Assembly: GCA_017408625.1 (NCBI GenBank)
Contig: JAFQUG010000078.1
Coordinates: 1 to 6,543, forward strand
Direction: 5' to 3'
Length of the DNA: 6,543 nt
Origin: Clostridia bacterium
GTDB lineage: Bacteria; Bacillota_A; Clostridia; Oscillospirales; CAG-272
Shown: positions 1 through 6,033 of the stretch, one piece after another
How positions within the stretch are numbered: position 1 is the stretch's first letter
Layout: each line of letters starts with the position of its first letter
Notes under the pieces: generated by a model
Database searches by the model: none
Told to the model about the DNA's origin: nothing
Seen by the model: only the letters and a program-made list of their open reading frames with translations
Translations under genes and position numbers: made by a program

Positions 1-125
1 CCTGCGGGGGTCTTGAACAGGATCTCCTCGTAGCCTGCGGGATCACCGTAGTAGCCGTAGGTCTTCTTGACGATCAGAGTAGCAGTTTCGGTGTCGTAGA
101 TCACTCTGCCGATTTTCTTCTGCAT
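1..125 (-). CDS. small hypothetical protein, N-terminal part (cut by window edge)
   Basis: This is the first 41 codons of a minus-strand gene that leaves the window at base 1. It begins MQKKIGRVIYDTETATL and continues with a Tyr/Gly-rich stretch (YGYYGDP, residues 23-29) and EEILFKTPA. ATG at 125 is chosen because AAGGAG at 139-134 lies 8 nt upstream. Another in-frame ATG at 143 sits before that site and has no ribosome binding site of its own. No signal peptide or membrane segment is visible in this part. The pattern of a Tyr-Asp/Asn-Thr-(E/D)-Thr-Ala start followed by E-x-L-(Y/F)-K-T resembles small uncharacterised proteins common in Clostridia, some carried on mobile elements. That likeness is from memory and is tentative. 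No function is assigned. The gene has its own predicted promoter, so it is probably not part of the topoisomerase transcript. Confidence 0.7.
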   Translation of the reverse strand, partial: MQKKIGRVIYDTETATLIVKKTYGYYGDPAGYEEILFKTPA

Positions 126-172
126 GGTCCGTTCTCCTTCCATAAATTTTCTTTTCTTTTGTTTCCTGCAAT

Positions 173-201
173 ATCATATCACAACATCGCTAAAAAATCA
201 A
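173..201 (-). promoter_or_regulatory. predicted sigma-A-type promoter of the small hypothetical gene
   Basis: Reading the minus strand, TTGATT (201-196) is separated by exactly 17 bp from TATGAT (178-173). These match the TTGACA/TATAAT consensus at 4 of 6 and 5 of 6 positions. The -10 box lies about 47 bp upstream of the ATG at 125, leaving an A-rich leader with an AAGGAG site. The rest of the 126-275 gap is AT-rich and shows no gene and no good hairpin-plus-U-tract terminator for the topoisomerase gene. Confidence 0.6.
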
Positions 202-275
202 GAGGAAAATCATGAGAATTGCAAAAAAAGTTGTGAAAATTTTACGAAATGCTCTCTCATTCTTTGTGAAAAGCG

Positions 276-2285
276 TCAGATATCGGCGTCTTTGATATAT
301 TGGCTGCCTTTTTCTGCGATAAACACCTTACGTGCGGCCAAGTTGTCGCCAAGCAGCGTGTCAAACATGATGTTGGTCGCCTCTGCGTCGGTGGGGGTGA
401 CCGCGATCAGGCGGCGCGTGGCGGGATTCATGGTAGTCTGCCACATCATGTCGGGGTCGTTCTCGCCAAGACCCTTCGAACGTTGCAGTGTATATTTCTT
501 ATTGCCGATCTTTTTCAGGATCTCGGCCTTTTCAAATTCGTCGTAAGCGAAATAGGTCTTATCCTTGGTCTGGATTTCAAACAGGGGAGACTCCGCAATG
601 AATACCTTGCCTTCCTGCAGAAGCGTTGGCAGCAGGCGGTAGAACAGCGTCAGGAGTAGGGTTCTGATCTGGAAGCCGTCCTCGTCCGCATCGGTACAGA
701 TGATGATCTTGGACCACTTGAGCGCGTCAAGATCAAATGCGGTCAGGTCTCCCTTGACCTTTTTGCCCTGAATTTCCACGCCGCAGCCGATGACCTTGAG
801 AAGGTCTGTGATGATCTCGCTCTTGAAGATACGCTCGTAGTCTGCCTTCAGACAGTTCAAGGTTTTACCGCGCACCGGGATGATGGCCTGGTATTCGGCG
901 CATCTTGCCAGCTTACAGGAGGTCAGCGCCGAGTCGCCCTCCACGATATAAAGCTCGCGGATGGATACGTCCTTGGTACGGCAGTTGACAAACTTTTCCA
1001 CGCGGTTGGCAATGTCGATGGTGCCTGTCAGCTTTTTCTTGATGTTGAGTCTTGTAGCATCTGCCGATTCGCGGCTGCGCTTGTTGACAAGCACCTGTGC
1101 GGCAAATCGCTCTGCTTCAAGCGGGTTCTCGGTAAAGTAAATGTCCAGATTCTGACGCAAAAAGTCGTTCATGGCCGAGTAGATAAACTCGTTGTTGATC
1201 GCCTTTTTGGTCTGGTTTTCGTAGGACGTGCTGGTGGATTGCGAATTGATGACAAGTACCAAGCAGTCCGCGATGTCCGAGAACTGGATCTTGGATTCGT
1301 TTTTATTGTACTTATTGTTGTTTTTCAGATACTTATCCAGCGCAAAGACAAAGGCGGATTTGGTTGCCTTGTCGGGCGAGCCGCCATGCTCCAGGAAGCT
1401 GGAGTTGTGGTAGTATTCGATCGCGTTGACCGTGTTACACACGCAGAAGGAGAAGTCAGCCTTGACCTTGTACATGGGCTTATCCTCTCTGTCCTTGCCC
1501 TGTGTTTCCATGTGCCACAGCACGGGCTGGGTGATGGCTGCCTCGCCCACCATTTCGGAAACGTAGCCCGAAATGCCGCTTTCATACACGAATCTTTGCT
1601 CGGAGAAGGTCTTGTCCTCCTGCTCGATGTAGAGCACAAAGCAAATGCCGGGGTTGACGACTGCCTGGCGGTGCAGGGTATCCACGTAAAAGCTGTGGGG
1701 GATGTTGATATCGGTAAAGACCTCGAGGTCGGGCTTCCAATGGATGATGGTACCCGTGCGCTTTTCCTTGCGCTCCAATTCGCGCTCGGTAAGCTCGGTG
1801 ACCGGCTCGCCCTTCTTGAAGCTGATGGTGCGCTCGAATCTGCCGTCGTAAGAGGCAACGGTCATGTACTCCGAGCTGTACTGCGTGGCGCACGCGCCAA
1901 GGCCGTTCAGACCAAGAGAATATTCGTAAGCGGATTCTCCGCTATTGTTATCATATTTACCGCCTGCGTACATTTCGCAGTAGATCAGATACCAGTTATA
2001 TTGCTGCTCCTTCTCGTTCCAGCCCAAGGGGACGCCGCGGCCGTGGTCCTCCACGGTAATGCTCTTATCGCGGAACACGCGCACCGTGATCTCCGTGCCG
2101 TGACCCTCCTTGGCCTCGTCCACAGAGTTGGAAAGAATTTCAAAAAAGGAGTGCTCGCAGCCGTCAAGACCATCCGAGCCGAAGATAACGCCGGGGCGTT
2201 TACGCACGCGGTCCGCGCCCTTTAAGGCTGTGATACTCTGGTCGTTGTATTGCTGCTTTGCACCTGTGGTTTTACTTGCTGCCAT
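276..2285 (-). CDS. type IIA DNA topoisomerase, B subunit (GyrB/ParE-like), ATPase and TOPRIM
   Basis: The product is a 669-residue ATP-binding and TOPRIM subunit of a type II topoisomerase, which with an A (GyrA/ParC) partner passes one DNA duplex through another. The GHKL ATPase domain shows NSVDEA (53-58), DHGRGVP (80-86) and GLNGLG (125-130). The transducer domain carries the QTK loop (358-360), whose Lys contacts the ATP gamma-phosphate in the family. The TOPRIM domain shows EGDSA (449-453), RGKTLN (472-477) and the metal-binding TDADEDG (531-537). The C-terminal QRSKGLGEND (601-610) corresponds to the usual QRYKGLGEMN. Length is normal for a ParE or short GyrB. GTG at 2300 is in frame, but GGAGGA at 2295-2290 lies between it and ATG 2285, so the ATG is chosen. 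Oddities: DADEDGFQI replaces the usual DxDVDGSHI, there is a Lys/Asn-rich insert (KNNNKYNKNE, 321-330), and no A-subunit gene is adjacent in the window. It may be an additional, diverged topoisomerase found in some Clostridia rather than the housekeeping gyrase; which one cannot be decided here. Confidence 0.94.
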   Translation of the reverse strand: MAASKTTGAKQQYNDQSITALKGADRVRKRPGVIFGSDGLDGCEHSFFEILSNSVDEAKEGHGTEITVRVFRDKSITVEDHGRGVPLGWNEKEQQYNWYLIYCEMYAGGKYDNNSGESAYEYSLGLNGLGACATQYSSEYMTVASYDGRFERTISFKKGEPVTELTERELERKEKRTGTIIHWKPDLEVFTDINIPHSFYVDTLHRQAVVNPGICFVLYIEQEDKTFSEQRFVYESGISGYVSEMVGEAAITQPVLWHMETQGKDREDKPMYKVKADFSFCVCNTVNAIEYYHNSSFLEHGGSPDKATKSAFVFALDKYLKNNNKYNKNESKIQFSDIADCLVLVINSQSTSTSYENQTKKAINNEFIYSAMNDFLRQNLDIYFTENPLEAERFAAQVLVNKRSRESADATRLNIKKKLTGTIDIANRVEKFVNCRTKDVSIRELYIVEGDSALTSCKLARCAEYQAIIPVRGKTLNCLKADYERIFKSEIITDLLKVIGCGVEIQGKKVKGDLTAFDLDALKWSKIIICTDADEDGFQIRTLLLTLFYRLLPTLLQEGKVFIAESPLFEIQTKDKTYFAYDEFEKAEILKKIGNKKYTLQRSKGLGENDPDMMWQTTMNPATRRLIAVTPTDAEATNIMFDTLLGDNLAARKVFIAEKGSQYIKDADI

Positions 2286-2289
2286 GTAT

Positions 2290-2295
2290 TCCTCC
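2290..2295 (-). promoter_or_regulatory. ribosome binding site that sets the topoisomerase start
   Basis: GGAGGA on the minus strand lies 4 nt before ATG 2285. It falls inside the reading frame if the upstream GTG at 2300 were used, so it argues for the shorter 669-residue protein. Confidence 0.8.
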
Positions 2296-2319
2296 GTCAC
2301 TAATATATATCCAATTTAT

Positions 2320-2348
2320 ATTATAACATTTTTTTCTCGTTTTGCAAA
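2320..2348 (-). promoter_or_regulatory. predicted promoter of the topoisomerase gene
   Basis: On the minus strand a perfect TATAAT (2325-2320) is preceded by TGT, giving an extended -10 (TGTTATAAT). The -35 is weaker: TTTGCA (2348-2343, 17-bp spacer) or TTGCAA (2347-2342, 16-bp spacer), each 4 of 6. The extended -10 would compensate. The -10 lies about 35 bp upstream of the ATG at 2285. Confidence 0.7.
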
Positions 2349-2355
2349 GGGTTTT

Positions 2356-2374
2356 TGCACAAAATATTTGTACA
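2356..2374. repeat. imperfect palindrome between the divergent promoters (possible operator)
   Basis: TGCACAAAATATTTGTACA has 7 of 9 complementary pairs about a central T at 2365; the mismatches are 2358/2372 and 2364/2366. It lies just upstream of the minus-strand -35 and about 25 bp upstream of the plus-strand -35. That position would suit a dimeric DNA-binding protein acting on one or both promoters. It does not match any operator I can name, and AT-rich DNA gives such palindromes by chance. Confidence 0.3.
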
Positions 2375-2399
2375 GGGCGTAAATATTCGGGGAATTCTA

Positions 2400-2428
2400 T
2401 TGCAAAATGACCGATAAAGCAGTATAAT
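2400..2428 (+). promoter_or_regulatory. predicted promoter of the murD-M42 transcription unit
   Basis: TTGCAA (2400-2405, 4 of 6 to consensus) is followed after 17 bp by a perfect TATAAT (2423-2428). A second TATAAT follows at 2429-2434, but without a good -35. The -10 lies about 44 bp before the murD ATG. No promoter of similar quality appears between the downstream genes, so this probably drives murD and the M42 genes together. Confidence 0.7.
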
Positions 2429-2461
2429 TATAATGAAATAATATGGGATCGTATGGATTGT

Positions 2462-2467
2462 GAGGTG
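2462..2467 (+). promoter_or_regulatory. ribosome binding site that sets the murD start
   Basis: GAGGTG ends 5 nt before ATG 2473. The in-frame GTG at 2467 overlaps this site and is therefore an unlikely start. Confidence 0.65.
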
Positions 2468-2472
2468 TGCGC

Positions 2473-3894
2473 ATGAACGATTCTTCTGTTCTGTCAGCCA
2501 TCCGCGGCGGCACGTGCTGCCTGCTTGGCTTTGGTGTGTCCAATATGATGCTGACAGACGTTTTGTTTGAGCTTGGTGCTGCGTTTATACGCGTTTATGA
2601 TAAAAAGACCCCCGAGCAGCTGGGCGCGATCGCGCTTTCGCTGTGCGAGCGGGGTGTGGAATTTTTCTGCGGGGAGAATTACCTTGAAAGCTTGGACGGT
2701 GACGTGATCATCCGCTCGCCCGGCTTTCGCCCCGACAGACCCGAGATCGCTGCTGCCATCGAGCGCGGCGCTTTGCTGACCAGTGAAATGGAGCTTTTCA
2801 TGGCGACCACCAAGGCGCGCGTGATCGGTGTGACGGGAAGTGACGGCAAGACCACGACCACCACGCTGACCTGGCATCTGGTCAAGGCTTACTTAAAGGC
2901 GCGCGGCTACGGCCACGCCTACGTGGGCGGCAACATTGGCACGCCGCTTATGCCGTATTCTGCCGAGATGACCGAGGACGATTTTGCCATCGTGGAGCTC
3001 TCCAGCTTTCAGCTGATGACCATGCAGCGCGCACCCGCGTGCAGCGCGATAACCAATCTTAGCCCCAATCACTTGGACTGGCATACCGGCATGGACGAAT
3101 ATATCGCGGCCAAGAGCCACATTTATCAGGGGATAGGCGCAGAAGTGCTGGTCACAAACCGCGACAACGCGCTTTGTATGGAGCTGGTGGACAACGCCCC
3201 CGTGCCCGTTGTGCTGTTTTCTTCCCAATTGCACGACTTTGAGAGCATCATGCAGGGCAGAGCGGGCAAGGCGGTCTTTATCCGCGACGGCATGATCGTC
3301 TGCTCGGACGGCAGGTGCGAAAGAGAAATGCTGGCCGTTTCCGACATCAAGCTGCCCGGCATGCACAACGTGGAGAATTACATGACCGCCATTGCGCTGA
3401 CCGAGTCGCTGATCACGCCCGAGATGGTCGGGGAGCTTGCGCGCAGCTTTGGCGGCGTGGAGCACAGATTTGAATTCGTGCGCGAAAAGGACGGCGTCAA
3501 GTTCTATAACAGCTCGATCGACTCGACTCCCACGCGCACCGCAGCCGCGCTTTCGGGCATTCCGCCGAGAAGCGCGTGGGTGATCTGCGGAGGATACGAC
3601 AAGCATATTCCGTTTGCGCCCTTGGCAAAGGTGCTGCGCGAGCGCGCGCTCGGCGTGGTGCTGACGGGAGCGACGGCTGACAAGATTGCCGCGGCCTTGG
3701 ACGAGTGCCGCGAGGGGGACCTCGATCTGCCCGTTTACAGAGAGGCGGATTTTGCCGATGCGGTACGCTGCGCGGCAGCGCACGCCAAGGCGGGCGAGAT
3801 GGTGCTGCTGTCTCCCGCTTGTGCAAGCTTTGATGCGTTTGACAATTTCGCGCATCGCGGCCGCACGTTTTGTAAGATTGTAAGTGAGTTATAA
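2473..3894 (+). CDS. murD: UDP-N-acetylmuramoyl-L-alanine--D-glutamate ligase (MurD)
   Basis: MurD is the cytoplasmic Mur ligase that adds D-glutamate to UDP-MurNAc-L-Ala with ATP hydrolysis, an essential step of peptidoglycan synthesis. The 473-residue protein has all three domains. The N-terminal UDP-binding Rossmann fold shows GFGVSN (19-24) and SPG (82-84). The central ATPase shows the P-loop GVTGSDGKTT (119-128), GGNIG (152-156), ELSSFQL (175-181), NLSPNHLDWH (195-204), K214 at the usual carbamylated-Lys position, and LPGMHNVEN (294-302). The C-terminal domain shows HRFE (331-334), GGYDK (373-377) and LSPACASFDAFDNFAHRG (446-463). It is slightly longer than the usual 440-460 residues. 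Where E. coli MurD has the DSKATN loop, this protein has NSSIDSTPTRT (346-356), lacking that Lys. I recall similar SPTRT-type loops in clostridial MurD proteins. The gene lies outside a dcw cluster, is divergent from the topoisomerase gene, and is followed after 22 bp by M42 peptidase genes. Confidence 0.96.
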   Translation: MNDSSVLSAIRGGTCCLLGFGVSNMMLTDVLFELGAAFIRVYDKKTPEQLGAIALSLCERGVEFFCGENYLESLDGDVIIRSPGFRPDRPEIAAAIERGALLTSEMELFMATTKARVIGVTGSDGKTTTTTLTWHLVKAYLKARGYGHAYVGGNIGTPLMPYSAEMTEDDFAIVELSSFQLMTMQRAPACSAITNLSPNHLDWHTGMDEYIAAKSHIYQGIGAEVLVTNRDNALCMELVDNAPVPVVLFSSQLHDFESIMQGRAGKAVFIRDGMIVCSDGRCEREMLAVSDIKLPGMHNVENYMTAIALTESLITPEMVGELARSFGGVEHRFEFVREKDGVKFYNSSIDSTPTRTAAALSGIPPRSAWVICGGYDKHIPFAPLAKVLRERALGVVLTGATADKIAAALDECREGDLDLPVYREADFADAVRCAAAHAKAGEMVLLSPACASFDAFDNFAHRGRTFCKIVSEL

Positions 3895-3904
3895 TACAGA
3901 AAAC

Positions 3905-3910
3905 AGAGGA
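3905..3910 (+). promoter_or_regulatory. ribosome binding site that sets the first M42 start
   Basis: AGAGGA ends 6 nt before ATG 3917. A GTG at 3884, overlapping the end of murD, is in frame but has no site of its own and would add 11 residues with no family likeness. Confidence 0.7.
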
Positions 3911-3916
3911 AGAATT

Positions 3917-4957
3917 ATGGATCTGAAAGCATTGATCACGTCGCTTTGCGGCCTTTACTCGGTATCGGGCGCAGAAGCGGCAAGCACGCAGGGCGCGGAG
4001 CGCATTCTCTACGACCTGTTTGACGAGCACGTCACGGATGGCGTCGGCAACCACGTCTTTATCAAGCGTTGCGGCCGCAAGAACGCCCCCAAGATCTTGC
4101 TTGACGCGCATTTTGACGAGATCGGCATGATGGTGACCGACATCACCGAGGAGGGCTTTGTCCGCTTTACCAATGTGGGCGGCGTGGATACGCGCATCCT
4201 GCCCGGTGCAAGACTGATCATTTACGGCAAGAAAAACGTGGAGGGCATCGTTTGTGCCATGCCTACCAAGCTGCTTGGCGGTGACCCCGATGCGCTGCCC
4301 GAGATCGGCCAGCTGTATCTGGATACCGGCTGGAGCGCACATGAACTCAAGAAAATGATCTCGATCGGCTCGTCCATCGGCTTTATGCCTACCTATACAA
4401 GCCTGCTTGGCGATCGCATCGCGGGCAAGGCGTTTGACGATAAGGCCTGCGGTGCGTGCATTGCGCACGGCGTGGGCGCAGTCAAGGCCGAGGACATGGC
4501 GGGTGACGTTTATTTCCTGTTTTCCGCAGGGGAGGAGACCAGCATGCTGGGTGCTCTGACCGGCGGTGGCAGCATCGCCCCCGATTACGCCATGGTTATT
4601 GACGTGACGCACGCAGCAACTCCCGAGACGTCCGATCTGCCGCTTGCAAGCTTTGGCAGCGGTGCGGTGCTGGATTATGCACCCATTACCAACAGAGCTC
4701 TGCCCAACATGGTCAAGACGCTCCTGACCGACAAGGAAATTCCGTTTACCTGCGGTGCATCGGGCGGCAGCACGGGCACCAATGCAAACAGACTTTGGTT
4801 GACAGGGGACGGTGTGCCCACCGTGCTTGTCAGTCTGCCTATCAAGAATATGCACTCGTCTACCGAGGTGCTGGACCTGCGTGACGCGCAGGCAGTGGCA
4901 GATGCGGTGAGTGCGTTTATTTGCTCAAAACAGATCGGGGAGGAGTTTGCAAGATGA
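3917..4957 (+). CDS. M42-family metallopeptidase (TET-type aminopeptidase), catalytically intact
   Basis: This 346-residue protein has the length and motif order of M42 aminopeptidases, cytosolic di-metal (Zn/Co) enzymes that trim N-terminal residues from peptides and often form dodecameric TET particles. Visible catalytic elements are AHFDEIG (64-70; metal ligand H65, catalytic D67), FDDK (173-176; bridging Asp D174), AGEET (204-208; general base E206 and ligand E207), IDVTHA (228-233; ligand D229) and IKNMHSSTEV (309-318; ligand H313). Roles are assigned by alignment to the family pattern from memory. The GGSTGTNA segment (283-290) stands where GGTDA is usual. No signal peptide is seen, which fits a cytosolic enzyme. 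It follows murD by 22 bp, and its TGA stop overlaps the ATG of the next gene (ATGA, 4954-4957), so the two are probably translationally coupled. Substrate preference cannot be read from sequence; M42 includes glutamyl aminopeptidases, deblocking aminopeptidases and proteins annotated as endoglucanase CelM. Confidence 0.93.
   Translation: MDLKALITSLCGLYSVSGAEAASTQGAERILYDLFDEHVTDGVGNHVFIKRCGRKNAPKILLDAHFDEIGMMVTDITEEGFVRFTNVGGVDTRILPGARLIIYGKKNVEGIVCAMPTKLLGGDPDALPEIGQLYLDTGWSAHELKKMISIGSSIGFMPTYTSLLGDRIAGKAFDDKACGACIAHGVGAVKAEDMAGDVYFLFSAGEETSMLGALTGGGSIAPDYAMVIDVTHAATPETSDLPLASFGSGAVLDYAPITNRALPNMVKTLLTDKEIPFTCGASGGSTGTNANRLWLTGDGVPTVLVSLPIKNMHSSTEVLDLRDAQAVADAVSAFICSKQIGEEFAR
4937..4945 (+). 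promoter_or_regulatory. ribosome binding site of the degenerate M42 gene, inside the preceding gene
   Basis: GGGGAGGAG lies within the last codons of the upstream peptidase gene and ends 8 nt before ATG 4954. It selects this ATG over an upstream in-frame TTG-type start at 4921. Confidence 0.75.
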
Positions 4958-6030
4958 AATATTACGGACTTGAACTGATCGAACAATTATGCCGCGAGTT
5001 TGGCCCTTCGGGCTGCTGTGATACGCTTCGCGAGGCCATCGTGGAGCAGATCTCGGACGTTTGCGACGCTTACTGCATTGACCGCGTGGGAAACGTGGTC
5101 GCAAAGGTTTGCGGCGGCGGTGAGGGATATAACGCCAAAAATCCCAAAAAGGTGCTTGTTTGCACCGGCATGGACGAGGTTGGCATGATCATCAACCGCG
5201 TATCCGATAAGGGACATCTGAAATTCAGCCTCGTGGGTGATATCGACGCGCGCGTGCTGGGCGGCAAGAGCCTTTTGATCGGCGACGGACAGCGCGCCAT
5301 CAAGGGCGTGGTAGCCTCCAAGGCGATCCATTTGCAAAGCCCCGAGGAGCGTCGCAAGCTGACGCCTGCCCGCAAGATGTATATCGACATCGGTGCAGAG
5401 AGTGCGGACGAGGCAAAGGAATACGTGGACGTTGGCTCTATGGCAACCTTTGATACGCCCTTTGAATGCTTTGGTGAGCAAAAGGCGTTCATGCGCGCAA
5501 AGGCATTGGAGTCAAGACTGGGCTGCGCGGCTGCCATTGAGCTTGTGCGCATGCTCAAGTCGGGCAGAGTCAAGCTGCCTTACGATCTGTACGTGGCATT
5601 TACCGATTGCTCCGAGGTGATCTTCAGTGCGGCGCGCGTGGCAGCGGCGGCTGTCAAGCCGGATCTTGCCATCATTCTTGAGGCAAGAGAGGCGTTGGAT
5701 TATCCCGGTATTGGCGAGAGTGTGCGTATGTGCGCACTCGGTGGAGGCGCGGCTGTTGCGTTCCTGGATTCCTCAGCCATTTATGACAAGGATCTGACCG
5801 CAGATCTGCGCGCTTGCGCAAAGGTAGAAGGCATTGATACCCAAGCCGTTTGCGGCTCACCGCGCGCACAGCTGGGCGGAGCGGTACAGCAGGGGGCACA
5901 CGGCGTGCGCATGGTCTCGCTGGGCTATCCCATCAGAAATTTGCACGCACCCGCGCAGGTTGCCAAGGTTTCGGATTATTATGCGGTAAGAGATCTCTTA
6001 TTCGCTTACGTCAAAGAGATAAAGGAGTAA
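4954..6030 (+). CDS. M42-family protein with degraded active site (probable non-catalytic subunit)
   Basis: This 358-residue protein aligns in order and length with M42 metallopeptidases, but most active-site residues are changed. The usual AHMDEIG is TGMDEVG (71-77), so the metal-ligand His is G72 while the Asp (D74) remains. The usual LDDR is LESR (185-188), replacing the bridging Asp with Glu and the next Asp with Ser. The usual QEEVG is CSEVI (219-223), so the general-base Glu is S220 while the ligand Glu (E221) stays. The usual VDVTHAGDTPG is LEAREALDYPG (242-252), with Glu at the ligand Asp. The final His is kept in IRNLHAPAQV (327-336; H331). GGTDA is also missing (SPRAQLGG, 302-309). 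The frame is open, codon use is like its neighbours and it has a strong ribosome binding site, so it is not a decaying pseudogene. I infer a structural or regulatory partner of the flanking M42 enzymes, or an enzyme with different metal use. It overlaps the upstream gene by 4 bp and precedes the next by 3 bp. Confidence 0.88.
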   Translation: MKYYGLELIEQLCREFGPSGCCDTLREAIVEQISDVCDAYCIDRVGNVVAKVCGGGEGYNAKNPKKVLVCTGMDEVGMIINRVSDKGHLKFSLVGDIDARVLGGKSLLIGDGQRAIKGVVASKAIHLQSPEERRKLTPARKMYIDIGAESADEAKEYVDVGSMATFDTPFECFGEQKAFMRAKALESRLGCAAAIELVRMLKSGRVKLPYDLYVAFTDCSEVIFSAARVAAAAVKPDLAIILEAREALDYPGIGESVRMCALGGGAAVAFLDSSAIYDKDLTADLRACAKVEGIDTQAVCGSPRAQLGGAVQQGAHGVRMVSLGYPIRNLHAPAQVAKVSDYYAVRDLLFAYVKEIKE

Positions 6031-6033
6031 ATT

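Noticed and set aside
231..272. TTGTGAAAA repeated at 231-239 and 264-272
   Set aside because: A 9-bp direct repeat in AT-rich DNA just past the topoisomerase stop. There is no third copy and no link to a promoter, so chance is the simpler explanation.
126..275. Intrinsic terminator for the topoisomerase gene
   Set aside because: Only short stems such as AATG/CATT occur near T-runs on the minus strand. No GC-rich hairpin followed by a U-tract was found.
1239..2225. 328-codon plus-strand open frame inside the topoisomerase gene
   Set aside because: Antisense to the ATPase and transducer coding region, with no family likeness. It reads as a shadow frame.
2893..3855. 320-codon minus-strand open frame inside murD
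   Set aside because: Antisense shadow of murD with no ribosome binding site or domain seen.
3890..3895. TATAAT at the murD stop codon as a promoter for the M42 genes
   Set aside because: The hexamer arises from the Leu-stop codons, there is no acceptable -35 at 16-18 bp (only TTTTGT-like sequence), and it lacks an extended -10 TG. An internal promoter cannot be excluded but is not supported.
3497..4855. 452-codon minus-strand open frame across murD and the first M42 gene
   Set aside because: It lies antisense to two genes with clear family motifs, is rich in Arg, His, Cys and Ala as expected for a mirrored GC-rich coding frame, and shows no recognisable domain.
4954..6030. Middle M42 gene as a decaying pseudogene
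   Set aside because: There is no frameshift or stop, it has normal length, neighbour-like codon use, a strong ribosome binding site and tight coupling. The substitutions are confined to specific active-site positions.
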